A stretch of DNA of 64,000 bases from Staphylococcus pseudintermedius (GTDB taxonomy: Bacteria > Bacillota > Bacilli > Staphylococcales > Staphylococcaceae). Where the stretch lies: NCBI RefSeq assembly GCF_001792775.2, contig NZ_MLGE02000003.1, forward strand, positions 124,001-188,000, read 5' to 3'. Position numbers and translations under genes: made by a program. The notes under the pieces are model-generated. The model made no database searches. It was not told where the DNA came from and saw only the letters and a list, made by a program, of their open reading frames with translations. Numbering within the stretch: the first letter of the stretch is position 1; the number at the start of each line of letters is the position of its first letter. Below, piece by piece: positions 9,424-21,310 of this stretch.

Positions 9424-9831
9424 TTATTTACATTTTTCGCACATACCGTATACTTCTAATTTGTGCATTTCAATCTCTACATTAGGCAATGATGCTTTAA
9501 TTTCTGTCATTGGACAAAAATCAATGACTTTCGTATCACCACAAACAGTACAAATAAAATGATGATGGTGATGTGACGTACATGCCGCACGGAATTTCAT
9601 TTCTCCATCCAACTCAGTTCCCTCAATGATCCCCAAAATTTTAAATAGATGGAGATTACGATAGATCGTATCAAATGAAATTCCTGGATAATGGTTGTTC
9701 ATTTGTTGTTGCACTGTTTTTGCATTAATATATTTATCTTCTTTGATAAACATTTCAATCATATCTCGACGTTTATCTGTATATTTATGCCCATTATTTT
9801 TCAATATACGAATGGCTTCTTCCATTTTCAT
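9424..9831 (-). CDS. zur: Zinc uptake regulator Zur (Fur family)
   Basis: DNA-binding repressor that shuts off zinc uptake when zinc is plentiful. The 135-residue product has the N-terminal winged helix ([13 protein letters not shown] at about 51-63), a His-rich stretch HHHHHF at about 87-92, and two CxxC structural zinc pairs, CTVC and CEKC near the end. AAGGAGTG is placed well before the ATG at 9831. It overlaps the permease gene by 38 bases. Fur-family paralogues (Fur, PerR) are similar; the transporter partners and the operator found upstream point to zinc. Confidence 0.9.
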   Translation of the reverse strand: MKMEEAIRILKNNGHKYTDKRRDMIEMFIKEDKYINAKTVQQQMNNHYPGISFDTIYRNLHLFKILGIIEGTELDGEMKFRAACTSHHHHHFICTVCGDTKVIDFCPMTEIKASLPNVEIEMHKLEVYGMCEKCK

Positions 9832-10681
9832 TACGCTTCACTCCTTTTAGCTTCCCAGTAACAAAGGACTGATAGAAAAGTGTTAAACCTAACATGATGA
9901 CTAAAATAACTACGATGATTCCACCAGGTGAGATATTTAAATAAAACGCTGTAACTAGCCCTACAATAACTGAAAACTCTCCGATAATGATACTTATTAA
10001 TATAAATTGTTTAAACCCTTTTGTCCAACGCATTGCAATAGCAACAGGTAAAGTAATGAGTGCACTCACTAACAGAACACCAATGACACGCATCGATGCA
10101 GAAATAACAAGTGCGACAATAACAATAAACAAAAATTGTATCCATTTCGGAATGCCAATCACTTGGCTATATTCTGTATCGAAAGACAGGATGAACAACT
10201 CTTTATAAAACAACATAATGAACGCTAACACTAAAACAGAGATGGTTACAATAGTAATTAAATCACTAATGGATACCGCACTGATTGAACCGAACAATAA
10301 ACCGACAAGTTCTTGGTTAAACCCTTTAGCCAACGAAATAAAAATAGCACTTAAACCAATACCTGTACTCATAATAATCGGTATCGCAATTTCTTGATAA
10401 TTTTTATATGAAGTTCTCAAATATTCAATGAGCAGTGCACCAATTATCGCAAATAGAATCCCTGTCCAAATTGGATTAACGAATGCAAATAGCGGAGAAA
10501 GTGTAATTAAAAACATCCCGAATGAAATACCGCCTAACGTGACGTGACTCAATGCATCGGCAATCAATGAGAGACGCCTCACCACGATAAATGTCCCGAT
10601 GAGTGGTGCAATCAAGCCAATGAGTATCCCACTAATAAATGAGTATCTGATAAATTCAAAATTTAATATTGCATCAATCAT
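9794..10681 (-). CDS. znuB: Zinc ABC transporter permease (ZnuB/MreB type)
   Basis: Membrane permease of the ABC-3 metal transporter family, with about eight hydrophobic segments and the family hallmark [17 protein letters not shown] at about 41-57. I take the ATG at 10681, which overlaps the ATPase stop as ATGA; a TTG nine bases further up is possible but has no advantage. The gene runs 38 bases into zur. The genes are called mreA-mreB-zur in S. aureus. There is no solute-binding protein gene nearby, so a lipoprotein such as AdcA encoded elsewhere must supply zinc. Confidence 0.88.
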   Translation of the reverse strand: MIDAILNFEFIRYSFISGILIGLIAPLIGTFIVVRRLSLIADALSHVTLGGISFGMFLITLSPLFAFVNPIWTGILFAIIGALLIEYLRTSYKNYQEIAIPIIMSTGIGLSAIFISLAKGFNQELVGLLFGSISAVSISDLITIVTISVLVLAFIMLFYKELFILSFDTEYSQVIGIPKWIQFLFIVIVALVISASMRVIGVLLVSALITLPVAIAMRWTKGFKQFILISIIIGEFSVIVGLVTAFYLNISPGGIIVVILVIMLGLTLFYQSFVTGKLKGVKRNENGRSHSYIEK

Positions 10682-11448
10682 ACACAACAATCCCTATCAT
10701 GTTTATGGTCTACAAATTTAATGGGGTGACCATAGATTTTTGATATTTCTACTTCATCTAATGATTTAAATTCACTGACTGCGCCATGGAAGTGAAGATG
10801 CTTATTTAAACAAGCCACATCAGTAGCTGTATCGGCAACGACACCGATATCATGTGTCACGAGAATAATCGTCACACCTTCTTGTTTGAGATGATTTAAT
10901 GTTTCATAAAACTCACCTACATGTTTGGCATCGATCCCATTCGTCGGTTCATCTAAAACGAGTACAGCAGGATCAGACACTAATGCACGTGCGATTAATA
11001 CGCGTTGTTGTTGACCACCAGAAAGCTGTGCGATATTTTTATGTTTTAATGTTGAGATATTCAGCCTTTCTAATACTTGGTCCACTTTGTGATCGTCTTC
11101 TTTACTAAACCATTTAAACAGCTTTTTCCTACGTGTAAGACCGCTCAATACAACCTCTTTCACGGTTGCTGGAAAACCTGCAGTAACGGACGATGCTTTT
11201 TGAGACACATAACTAATTTTATCAGTCGTTAATTTCTTATTGTAAGATTCACCATCAATATAAATCTCACCTTTTTGAATGGGTAAAATGCCTAATATTA
11301 ATTTAAGGAGCGTTGATTTACCTGCCCCATTCGGACCGACAATAGCTAAAAACTGGCCATGATGAATACAAATATTAATATTTTCTAGCACTTTTTTATG
11401 TTCGTAAAAGAAATCTATATTTTTGAGTTCGAATACAGGTTGTGACAT
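10678..11448 (-). CDS. znuC: Zinc ABC transporter ATP-binding protein (ZnuC/MreA type)
   Basis: ATPase that powers metal import with the permease encoded next to it. Walker A GPNGAGKST is at 38-46, signature LSGGQ at 142-146 and Walker B VLVLDEP at 162-168. The C-terminus ends in a His/Asp/Cys-rich tail (HKHDRDCCV) that could bind metal. Of 256 residues, typical length. First gene of a three-gene operon ending in zur; a Zur box lies 50 bases upstream, so the operon is probably self-regulated by zinc. Manganese or other metals cannot be ruled out from the ATPase alone. Confidence 0.9.
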   Translation of the reverse strand: MSQPVFELKNIDFFYEHKKVLENINICIHHGQFLAIVGPNGAGKSTLLKLILGILPIQKGEIYIDGESYNKKLTTDKISYVSQKASSVTAGFPATVKEVVLSGLTRRKKLFKWFSKEDDHKVDQVLERLNISTLKHKNIAQLSGGQQQRVLIARALVSDPAVLVLDEPTNGIDAKHVGEFYETLNHLKQEGVTIILVTHDIGVVADTATDVACLNKHLHFHGAVSEFKSLDEVEISKIYGHPIKFVDHKHDRDCCV

Positions 11449-11496
11449 TTTTTCACCTCAATTTCTAACTATAACGCGCCTATACGGAAATGTAAA

Positions 11497-11511
11497 TAGT
11501 AACGTTTACGA
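11497..11511 (-). promoter_or_regulatory. Candidate Zur box of znuC-znuB-zur
   Basis: On the minus strand TCGTAA-ACG-TTACTA, an imperfect palindrome matching the Zur core TCGTAA-N3-TTACGA at 11 of 12 positions. It lies directly downstream of the -10 of the operon promoter, where a bound repressor would block transcription. Confidence 0.6.
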
Positions 11512-11523
11512 TAAGACTTTATC

Positions 11524-11551
11524 ATTATACCACAATTTGAATGGGTTTAAA
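11524..11551 (-). promoter_or_regulatory. Promoter of znuC-znuB-zur
   Basis: On the minus strand TTTAAA (11551-11546), a 16-base spacer and TATAAT (11529-11524). The -10 is perfect; the -35 matches 4 of 6. Confidence 0.5.
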
Positions 11552-11583
11552 GTGAGAAAACAAGTGTAGCTGATGTTGTGAAA

Positions 11584-11622
11584 ATAAAAACAACCATACC
11601 CCTTTTGAGGTACAGCTGTTTT
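11584..11622 (-). terminator. Terminator of nfo
   Basis: AACAGCTGTACCTC (minus strand) pairs imperfectly, with G-T pairs, with GGGGTATGGTTGTT, around a short AAAA loop, followed by TTTTATTTT. It lies 11 bases after the nfo stop. Confidence 0.7.
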
Positions 11623-11632
11623 AAAAATTTGA

Positions 11633-12526
11633 TTATGCTTGTGATAAAATTTTGTTTTTCATATTTGGATCAAACGTTTCATTTTTGAATGCTTCAATTT
11701 CATAACGATACGGTGGCTTTTTATTTTTCTTGTCTTCACCCACATATGGTGTTTCTAGAATTTTAGGGATATTTTCAAATTGTTCATGATGTACCACGTA
11801 ATTTAATGCATCAAATCCGATATGTCCAAAACCGATATTTTCATGACGGTCTTTATGTGCTGATATCGGATTTTTACTATCGTTAACGTGGACAACTTTA
11901 ATACGGTCGACACCAATAATACGGTCGAATTCATTTAAAACACCATCAAAATCATTGATGACATCATAGCCCGCGTCGTGAATATGACACGTATCGAGAC
12001 AAACAGATAAGCGTTCATTATGGGTTACACCATCAATGATTTGTGCGATTTCTTCAAAAGTTCTACCGATTTCTGAGCCTTTACCTGCCATCGTTTCTAA
12101 TGCGATTCTGACATCGTTTTGATTCGTTAAAACTTCATTTAACCCTTCGATAATACGCTTAATGCCCACATCAGCTCCAGCGCCGACATGTGCACCTGGA
12201 TGTAACACAATATCTTTTGCACCAAGCGCTTCAGTACGTTCAATTTCATTTTGTAAAAAGTTAACACCTAATTCAAACACTTCTGGCTTTTGCGTATTCG
12301 CGATATTAATAATATAAGGCGCATGCACGACAATATTTGAAAGATTGTAACGTTCCATCACTTTATGACCTGCTTCGATATTCAGCTCTTCTATCGCTTT
12401 ACGACGTGTGTTTTGAGGTGCACCTGTATAAATCATAAACGTTGAAGCGCCATATCGATGTGCTTCTTCTGCTGATGCTTCTAACATTTTTTTACCACTC
12501 ATAGACACATGTGATCCGATTAACAT
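11633..12526 (-). CDS. nfo: Endonuclease IV
   Basis: Zinc-dependent AP endonuclease of base-excision repair that cuts DNA 5' of abasic sites. The 297-residue protein shows the AP endonuclease family 2 signatures: GSHVSMSGK at 4-12, [13 protein letters not shown] in the middle and HVNDSKNP followed by [12 protein letters not shown], which carry zinc ligands. It lies 25 bases downstream of cshB on the same strand and is probably co-transcribed; the nfo-cshB pairing is also found in Bacillus (yqfS-yqfR). Confidence 0.95.
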   Translation of the reverse strand: MLIGSHVSMSGKKMLEASAEEAHRYGASTFMIYTGAPQNTRRKAIEELNIEAGHKVMERYNLSNIVVHAPYIINIANTQKPEVFELGVNFLQNEIERTEALGAKDIVLHPGAHVGAGADVGIKRIIEGLNEVLTNQNDVRIALETMAGKGSEIGRTFEEIAQIIDGVTHNERLSVCLDTCHIHDAGYDVINDFDGVLNEFDRIIGVDRIKVVHVNDSKNPISAHKDRHENIGFGHIGFDALNYVVHHEQFENIPKILETPYVGEDKKNKKPPYRYEIEAFKNETFDPNMKNKILSQA

Positions 12527-12551
12527 ATTTATCCTATCCTTTTTTAATGAA

Positions 12552-13886
12552 CTATTTTTTTCGAGATTGACGCTTTTTCATACGACTAAATTGACGTTTT
12601 TCTTGGCGTTTCAGTTGTTCGAGTTCTTGTTTGTACTTCTTCTTATAGCCTGGTTTTACTTTCTTTTTCGTATTGCGCTTTACTTTATGCTTTACTTTTT
12701 GAGTAATATGGTCATCCTGTTTTTGACGCAATTGTCGTGTATTGTGCGCTTTGATTGGCTTAAATTCGCCATCTTTAATATCGACATTTTCAAAGAGATA
12801 GCCTTTGTTTTCGATAGCCGCGATTAAACCATCTTCTTCAGGTGTATAAAGTGTTATCGCCACACCTTTATAATTCCCTCTGCCTGTACGACCAACACGG
12901 TGCGTAAAGAAATCAATATCTTTAGGAACGTCAAAGTTTATGACATGACTGACTCCTTCAATATCAATACCACGAGAAGCAAGATCACTCGCAATCACAT
13001 ATTGAAATTCAAGGTTACGAATGCGTTTCATTTGTTGTTTACGTTCACGAGGCGTTAAGCCACCATGAATCATACCCACTTGAATGCCTTGATGTTGAAG
13101 TTCATTGGCAAGTTGATTGGCACTATCTCTACTGTTACAGAAGATAATCGCTAAGTATGGATTCAACATTTCAAACAATGCAACTGCTTTTTCGATTTTT
13201 TGAGACCCTTTAGTTGGGATGAGATAAAATTCGATACTCTTTTTGTTTTTCGTCTCGCTTTTCACTTCGACAAATTCAGGGTGTTCTAAATATTTGTTTA
13301 AAAATGGATGTAGTGACTTGGGAATGGTAGCACTAAACACAGCCATTTTTGCGTCATCATCAAGTTTTGCAGCGATTTGATCGACTTCCTCAATTAAACC
13401 TAAGTCAATCATTAAATCCGCCTCGTCAATGACTAAATAATGTGCAAGATGAACGTGGAGTGCACCAATTTTAGCCAAATCGTTAATACGTGTCGGTGTC
13501 CCAATAATTAATTGGGGTTGTACTGTCGTTTTTTGCTTGTCTTTTTCAAAATCCGTTCCACCGATAAACAGACTCACTTTAATCCCTGTTTTATATTCAC
13601 TTAATTGTGTAGCTGCTTGATATAATTGTGTGGCAAGTTCACGTGTTGGTGCTACAATGATAGATTGTGGCTCGTGAATTTCTGGGTCGATTTGTTGGAA
13701 TAATGGTAAAAGAAATGCATGTGATTTACCTGTCCCTGTTTGTGATTGACCAATAAGATTGACTTGCTTCATAATTTTAGGGATAACACGTTGTTGTATT
13801 TCTGTCGGTTGTTTAAAATTTAATGCCGTTATTGCTTCAATTAAAGTTGAATCAAAACGAAATTGGTCAAATGGATGCTTTGCCAT
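12552..13886 (-). CDS. cshB: DEAD-box RNA helicase CshB
   Basis: ATP-dependent RNA helicase, thought to help RNA unfolding in the cold and ribosome or mRNA handling. The Q motif KQPTEIQ is at 25-31, Walker A QTGTGKS at 49-55, DEAD at 154-157, SAT at 185-187 and HRVGRTGRG in the second RecA domain. The last 55 or so residues are very basic (many K/R), a typical RNA-binding tail. Length 444 is normal. It is first in a unit with nfo and divergent from ispH. Other DEAD-box paralogues exist in staphylococci; its position beside nfo identifies CshB. Confidence 0.93.
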   Translation of the reverse strand: MAKHPFDQFRFDSTLIEAITALNFKQPTEIQQRVIPKIMKQVNLIGQSQTGTGKSHAFLLPLFQQIDPEIHEPQSIIVAPTRELATQLYQAATQLSEYKTGIKVSLFIGGTDFEKDKQKTTVQPQLIIGTPTRINDLAKIGALHVHLAHYLVIDEADLMIDLGLIEEVDQIAAKLDDDAKMAVFSATIPKSLHPFLNKYLEHPEFVEVKSETKNKKSIEFYLIPTKGSQKIEKAVALFEMLNPYLAIIFCNSRDSANQLANELQHQGIQVGMIHGGLTPRERKQQMKRIRNLEFQYVIASDLASRGIDIEGVSHVINFDVPKDIDFFTHRVGRTGRGNYKGVAITLYTPEEDGLIAAIENKGYLFENVDIKDGEFKPIKAHNTRQLRQKQDDHITQKVKHKVKRNTKKKVKPGYKKKYKQELEQLKRQEKRQFSRMKKRQSRKK

Positions 13887-13916
13887 GGTTTGGCCTCCTT
13901 AAAGATTCGTCTCTAT

Positions 13917-13945
13917 ATTATAAATGAATTTATGGTTAATGAAAA
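13917..13945 (-). promoter_or_regulatory. Promoter of cshB-nfo
   Basis: On the minus strand TTTTCA (13945-13940), a 17-base spacer and a perfect TATAAT (13922-13917), about 30 bases before the start codon. Confidence 0.5.
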
Positions 13946-14010
13946 CATACAAGTAAATGTTTTTGGTTTTTAATGTCCTTGACTTTACAAATCGCTAGTT
14001 GTGTATTAAT

Positions 14011-14038
14011 TTTAAAACTGCTGTGTAATTGGTATAAT
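14011..14038 (+). promoter_or_regulatory. Promoter of ispH
   Basis: TTTAAA (14011-14016), a 16-base spacer and TATAAT (14033-14038). The first base of the message would be about 20 bases before the ispH start; AAAGGAGG follows at 14047-14054. Confidence 0.5.
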
Positions 14039-14066
14039 GAGTTATTAAAGGAGGTTCGCTTACAGA

Positions 14067-15035
14067 ATGGAAATCATTAAAATTACCCCACGTGGTTATT
14101 GTTACGGCGTGGTCGATGCGATGGTGATTGCACGTAATGCATCACTTGATCCAAACTTACCACGTCCGATATATATATTAGGAATGATTGTGCACAACAA
14201 GCACGTGACAGATGCCTTTGAATCAGACGGAATTATTACATTAGACGGACCGAATCGTTTAGAAATATTAGATCAGATTAATGAAGGAACAGTTATCTTC
14301 ACTGCACATGGTGTATCACCTGAAGTTAAAAGACGTGCTAAAGATAAAGGACTGACATGTATTGACGCGACATGTCCAGATGTTGAAAATACCCATCAAC
14401 TCATTCGTGATAAAAAAGCGCAGGGCTATCATGTCGTCTATATTGGTAAAAAAGGACATCCTGAGCCAGAGGGAGCTGTTGGTGTCGCACCTGATATCGT
14501 TTATCTCGTGGAAACGAAAGAAGACGTGGAAGCGTTGCCTGATACACTGAACGACTACCCTTTAATCGTGACAAATCAAACAACCATGTCGCAATGGGAT
14601 GTCTCACATTTAATGGATGATTTACAAGAACGATTCCCTCATGTCGAGCAGCATAAAGAGATTTGCCAAGCGACACAAGTACGTCAAGAAGCAGTTGCAG
14701 ATCAAGCAGGTGCTGCAGATTTACTCATCGTTGTAGGCGATCCAAAAAGTAATAATTCAAATCGTCTCGCGCAAGTGTCAAAAGATATTGCACATACAAA
14801 TTCTTACCGTATTGCAGACTTATCACAGCTTGATTTGCGTTGGTTAAAAGACGTAGAAACTGTAGCGGTGACGGCGGGGGCTTCTACGCCTACCCCAATT
14901 GTTAAAGAAGTAATTAATTTCTTAAAAGATTATGATCCAATGAAATCTGAAACACATGTCACTGCCTCTAACGTGCCGGTTGAAAAAATCTTACCTAAAA
15001 TTAAAAAAGCTAAGCCGGTTAAAATTATGGAATAA
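14067..15035 (+). CDS. ispH: 4-hydroxy-3-methylbut-2-enyl diphosphate reductase, IspH (LytB)
   Basis: Last enzyme of the MEP pathway; an iron-sulfur enzyme that reduces HMBPP to IPP and DMAPP. The cluster cysteines appear as Cys12 in PRGYCYG, a second in DATCPDV (about residue 106) and a third in EICQATQ (about 199). Substrate-binding segments VHNKHV and TAHGVSP are present. The 322 residues match the Bacillus-type enzyme. It is a single-gene unit on the plus strand between cshB and the nif3-family gene, the same place as in Bacillus (yqfP). With ispG in the same window it shows that this organism makes isoprenoids by the MEP route. Confidence 0.97.
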   Translation: MEIIKITPRGYCYGVVDAMVIARNASLDPNLPRPIYILGMIVHNKHVTDAFESDGIITLDGPNRLEILDQINEGTVIFTAHGVSPEVKRRAKDKGLTCIDATCPDVENTHQLIRDKKAQGYHVVYIGKKGHPEPEGAVGVAPDIVYLVETKEDVEALPDTLNDYPLIVTNQTTMSQWDVSHLMDDLQERFPHVEQHKEICQATQVRQEAVADQAGAADLLIVVGDPKSNNSNRLAQVSKDIAHTNSYRIADLSQLDLRWLKDVETVAVTAGASTPTPIVKEVINFLKDYDPMKSETHVTASNVPVEKILPKIKKAKPVKIME

Positions 15036-15065
15036 ATCACGTTTAATTGAGTAAAGGAGCATTAT

Positions 15066-15098
15066 AAAAAGCCTGGGATGTTGCATCTCAGGCTTTTT
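15066..15098. terminator. Two-way terminator between ispH and the nif3-family gene
   Basis: AAAAAGCCTGGGATG pairs with CATCTCAGGCTTTTT around a TTG loop; A- and T-runs flank it on both sides, so it can stop ispH on the plus strand and the converging minus-strand gene. Confidence 0.85.
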
Positions 15099-15188
15099 AC
15101 TGTTTAAACTTTTTGAATGTAAGTTTTCTGGTAAGCGTTTGAACATATCATTGCTTTTAGTCAATCATGCCGAAATGAACGTCCTTAT

Positions 15189-16292
15189 CTACATATAATC
15201 ATAAGGGTCAGTGTGCACGGATGATGCTATCACTGGTATTTGTGTTGATACATCTGCTAACCAATCTTGCAATAGTGATACTAAGCCTTCTTTCATTACA
15301 TATTCACTATAATGGTTGATGTCTAAAAGATTGATTCCAGCCATTTTAGCATCTAACGCTTCATGATGCTTAATATCTCCTGTGATAAACAAATCTGCAC
15401 CGCGTTGATGTGCAAGGTTTTCAAAACCAATCCCTGCACCGCCCACGATTGCAACACGTTGAATTGTCGTATCTCGATTACCAATATAGCGCACACTTGG
15501 CATCTTGAGCACTTTTTTCACTGATTGAACAAAACTTTCAACTGACTGCGGTTCTGGTAAATCGCCTATCATGCCGAGGCCATACTGACTCATTTTTTTC
15601 ATCGGTATAAAATCGTATACAGGTGTTTCATATGGGTGATTAGCTTCAATAATTTTTTGAACGCATGTCATTTGACTGCCAGGAATCATAAACTCAATTT
15701 TTAATTCATTAACTGTTTCAATATCACCAATTTGTCCAATATGTGGATTCGCTTCTCCCACTGGCTTAAATTGACCCTCTCCTTCAGAATTGAAAAAACA
15801 ATATTCATAATTGCCCTCAGTCGCCATACCATGGTCAGCTAAAGTATCTTTAAAAGCCTGTGCGTTTTCTTTTGGAATGAACACTTGAACTTTATAATAC
15901 ATCGTTGTTTGTCTATCTAATAGTTCATTATTTTTTAAGCCCAACTTTTTAGCTAGCATCGCATTGACGCCTTTTGGATGGACATCCAAATTCGTATGTA
16001 ATGCTATCAAATTAATATTGTTTTGAATGAGACGATATAAAATCGAACCGTATCCACCATCTTCTGTAATGTGTTTCACACCTTTAAAAATAAGAGGATG
16101 GTGTGCGATAATGGTGTTAATATTTTGGTCTATTGCTTCCTCTACAACATCTAACGTACAATCTAATGCTGTCAAAATGCCGTTAACTACACTTTGTTTA
16201 TCACCGATGAGTAAACCGACATTATCCCAAGATTCAGCAGTATCAAACGGTACTTCTTGATTTAATGTTGTTAACAATTCATGTAATTTCAT
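15189..16292 (-). CDS. Nif3-like dinuclear metal-centre protein (GTP cyclohydrolase 1 type 2 homologue)
   Basis: Member of the NIF3/YqfO family, widely conserved hexameric proteins with two metal ions; the true reaction is not established. The first metal-binding part is seen as NTIIAHHPLIFKG at about 58-70 and the last as ITGDIKHHEAL and DINHYSEY near the C-terminus. The 367 residues include the central PII-like insert domain found in the Firmicute form. The start overlaps the trmK stop as ATGA, so the two are translated from one message. Often annotated as yqfO. Confidence 0.88.
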   Translation of the reverse strand: MKLHELLTTLNQEVPFDTAESWDNVGLLIGDKQSVVNGILTALDCTLDVVEEAIDQNINTIIAHHPLIFKGVKHITEDGGYGSILYRLIQNNINLIALHTNLDVHPKGVNAMLAKKLGLKNNELLDRQTTMYYKVQVFIPKENAQAFKDTLADHGMATEGNYEYCFFNSEGEGQFKPVGEANPHIGQIGDIETVNELKIEFMIPGSQMTCVQKIIEANHPYETPVYDFIPMKKMSQYGLGMIGDLPEPQSVESFVQSVKKVLKMPSVRYIGNRDTTIQRVAIVGGAGIGFENLAHQRGADLFITGDIKHHEALDAKMAGINLLDINHYSEYVMKEGLVSLLQDWLADVSTQIPVIASSVHTDPYDYM

Positions 16293-16966
16293 TGTGATAA
16301 CACCTCTTTAATGTCGTTTTCTTGAGCTTCAATTTCATGATAACGATGATGATGCTTATCAGGATCTAATTGCTTCTTAATATCTGCTAGTGCTTCGAGT
16401 TCACGCTCCCATTTTTCTACAAACAATGCATTCGGTTCTGGATGAAGATATGGACCAAATTTAAAGTCTCTGTCAGATAATTGCATTTTTCCTGGGTCTG
16501 CAACGATAATTTCATAAATATGTGCACGTTCTTTCACCAAAGTTTCTGTTGTAATGCGATAGCCATGTTGTTGTAAAAAGCGGCGAATCGGTTCGCTTTG
16601 AATATTGGATTGGAGGACGAGTCTCGGTTGATTCGGTATATATGAAATCCCTTCAGTTAAAATACGCGTGATGAGTGGACCTCCCATACCGCAAATCGTT
16701 ACAGTATCGGCGCGGTCTGTCGGTTCTAATATTGTTAAGCCGTTGCCTAAACGGACATCAATCTGTTCTTGATAGCCATGTGTCGTTACATTCGTTAATG
16801 CAGATTGGTAAGGGCCTTTGATGACTTCTCCAGCAATCGCCCGTTGAATCTTGCCCTTTTGAATGCAATAAATGGGTAGAAATGCATGGTCAGAACCAAT
16901 ATCTGCAAGCACTTCCCCTCGCACGAACTCGCTTACTTTATCCAGTCGTTTATTAATAGGAATCAT
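16289..16966 (-). CDS. trmK: tRNA (adenine(22)-N1)-methyltransferase TrmK
   Basis: SAM-dependent enzyme that methylates A22 in the D-loop region of some tRNAs. The SAM-binding motif is VLADIGSDHAFLPIYC at about 18-33, and the family motif CGMGGPLI is near the middle. A C-terminal helical coiled segment (residues 170-225) is typical. Length 225 is normal. It is followed by the nif3-family gene with a four-base overlap. In Bacillus the same pair (yqfN-yqfO) lies after sigA; there cccA separates them from sigA, but here no cytochrome gene is seen. Confidence 0.9.
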   Translation of the reverse strand: MIPINKRLDKVSEFVRGEVLADIGSDHAFLPIYCIQKGKIQRAIAGEVIKGPYQSALTNVTTHGYQEQIDVRLGNGLTILEPTDRADTVTICGMGGPLITRILTEGISYIPNQPRLVLQSNIQSEPIRRFLQQHGYRITTETLVKERAHIYEIIVADPGKMQLSDRDFKFGPYLHPEPNALFVEKWERELEALADIKKQLDPDKHHHRYHEIEAQENDIKEVLSQ

Positions 16967-16997
16967 GATGTTTCTCCTTCATATTGATAATCATAAT

Positions 16998-17032
16998 AAA
17001 AAGGGACCGGGATATTGAGTTTTCCCAGTCTC
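16998..17032 (-). terminator. Hairpin with T-run, likely 3' end of the dnaG-sigA message
   Basis: On the minus strand GAGACTGGGA pairs with TCCCGGTCCC, followed by TTTTTA. It is a member of the CTGGGAAAACT...TCCCAG hairpin family seen also at 23921 and 60345. No clear terminator is nearer to sigA. Confidence 0.65.
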
Positions 17033-17481
17033 TATCTATTTTATGGACTCAAATCCATTAATAATGATAAAAAAGTCAAAAAAATGTGGATGAATTGGAT
17101 ATTATTGTTTGTCCTCATTCTATAAACTTGTCTTAAGCTGTTGCATTTGATGTAAGTTTGATCAAAAGGCTAAGACGCTTTAGAGATTGCGTGTATGCTG
17201 TCTGCCCTCTCAAGGTGCTCGCTTTTAAGAAGTCTAGTCAGCCATGCGGGTCAGTGCGACGAAATCTTTGTTACACATGAGATTTCTGTACTACTCCCAA
17301 AATCCACTAACGCCTCATCAAATGTAACAGTTGAATCGAGTGTTAATTCATTGTATGACCGACCACTAGGAACGCGAAACCATGAAGGAAATCAAAAGCC
17401 ACAATTCATAGGGAGGACAAGTTTAACAAAAAAATGATCAACAGCATCAAAAATTTTTATGCTTCATCTCTTTTAATTGTA
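17033..17481. other. Noncoding stretch between sigA and trmK
   Basis: About 450 bases without a supportable gene. The middle part (about 17170-17400) is richer in G+C than its surroundings and holds a hairpin repeat (see 17247-17298). An open plus-strand frame at 17195-17437 and a minus-strand frame broken by one stop (17170-17391) both lack ribosome binding sites and resemble nothing I know. In Bacillus cccA (cytochrome c550) lies here; I see no CxxCH motif or trace of it. The stretch may be a long 3' untranslated region of the sigA message. Confidence 0.5.
17247..17298 (-). repeat. Dispersed staphylococcal-type intergenic hairpin
   Basis: On the minus strand GGGAGTAGTACAGAAATC (17298-17281) can fold with GATTTCGTCGCACTGACCC (17265-17247). 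The pattern GGGA...ACAGAAAT...ATTTCGTCG...CCC resembles, from memory, hairpin repeats found between many S. aureus genes. No second full copy is visible in this window. Confidence 0.45.
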
Positions 17482-20396
<2,915 letters not shown>

Positions 20397-20468
20397 GTCA
20401 TCACCTTGTATCACCATTCATCTCTATGTTATAGGTACAATTTACACATAGTTGTAACATTATACAAC

Positions 20469-21296
20469 TTATTCGCTCGTAAAGGAATGATTATGCTCAA
20501 TAATTTGAATAATGTTATTCGCCGTCTCTTCAATTGCTTTATTTGAAACATCGAGTACTGGGCAACCAATACGTTCGACGATTTGATTGAAATACGCTAA
20601 CTCTTCAGCGATACGTTGGTCAGTTGCATAACGTGCTGAATCTGATAAGCCAAGTTGTTTTAATCTCTCTTTTCGAATAGCATTTAATTTATCGGAACTA
20701 ATTTTGAGCGCTACACATTTTTTCGGGTCCACTTCAAATAATGATTCCGGCGGTGTCACTTCAGGGACAATCGGGACATTCATCACTTTATAACGTTTAT
20801 GCGCTAAATATTGTGAGATAGGCGTCTTTGATGTACGAGAGATACCGATAAGCACAATGTCCGCTTTAGGCAACCCTTTTGGATCTTTACAATCGTCGTA
20901 TTTCACTGCAAATTCCATTGCTTCAATTTTTTTAAAGTAATCCTCATCTAATTTATGCACGACACCCGGCTCATTCAATGGTTTTTTGTGAAATGTATCT
21001 TCCATTACATTGAGCATTGGTCCCATGACATCAACGGATTTGAGGCCATATTTGTCGATATTTTCTTGAATATGCGCTCTAATATCTGGTTTCACGAGTG
21101 TATAGATAATAATAGATTCTACTTCTCTAGCAACCGCTATGACTTCATCTATATTTTCTTTCGTTTCAATATAAGGATAGCGAAGAATATGATTTGAACA
21201 ATCGCTATAATTAAATTGAGACATACACGCTTTTGCGACTAACTCAGCTGTTTCTCCCACTGAGTCTGAAGCAATAATGATTTTTACATTCGTCAT
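20469..21296 (-). CDS. yqfL: Pyruvate, phosphate dikinase regulatory protein family (YqfL)
   Basis: Bifunctional kinase/pyrophosphorylase family (DUF299) that in plants and bacteria switches pyruvate phosphate dikinase or PEP synthase on and off by phosphorylation. The nucleotide-binding loop GISRTSKTP is at 151-159, and the protein has the usual length of 275. It follows ccpN by 14 bases; the same pair lies together in Bacillus, where YqfL influences CcpN control of gluconeogenesis. A role in that control is therefore more likely here than dikinase regulation, but this is inference. Confidence 0.88.
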   Translation of the reverse strand: MTNVKIIIASDSVGETAELVAKACMSQFNYSDCSNHILRYPYIETKENIDEVIAVAREVESIIIYTLVKPDIRAHIQENIDKYGLKSVDVMGPMLNVMEDTFHKKPLNEPGVVHKLDEDYFKKIEAMEFAVKYDDCKDPKGLPKADIVLIGISRTSKTPISQYLAHKRYKVMNVPIVPEVTPPESLFEVDPKKCVALKISSDKLNAIRKERLKQLGLSDSARYATDQRIAEELAYFNQIVERIGCPVLDVSNKAIEETANNIIQIIEHNHSFTSE

Positions 21297-21310
21297 AGAT
21301 TATCCTCCTA

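Noticed and set aside
17170-17391. Minus-strand frame of 74 codons broken by one TGA, possible pseudogene
   Set aside because: No start codon or ribosome site, no known relative, and much of it is explained by the hairpin at 17247-17298.
17195-17437. Open plus-strand frame of 80 codons between sigA and trmK
   Set aside because: No ribosome binding site or recognisable sequence; it overlaps a hairpin repeat and a minus-strand frame that is open by similar chance.
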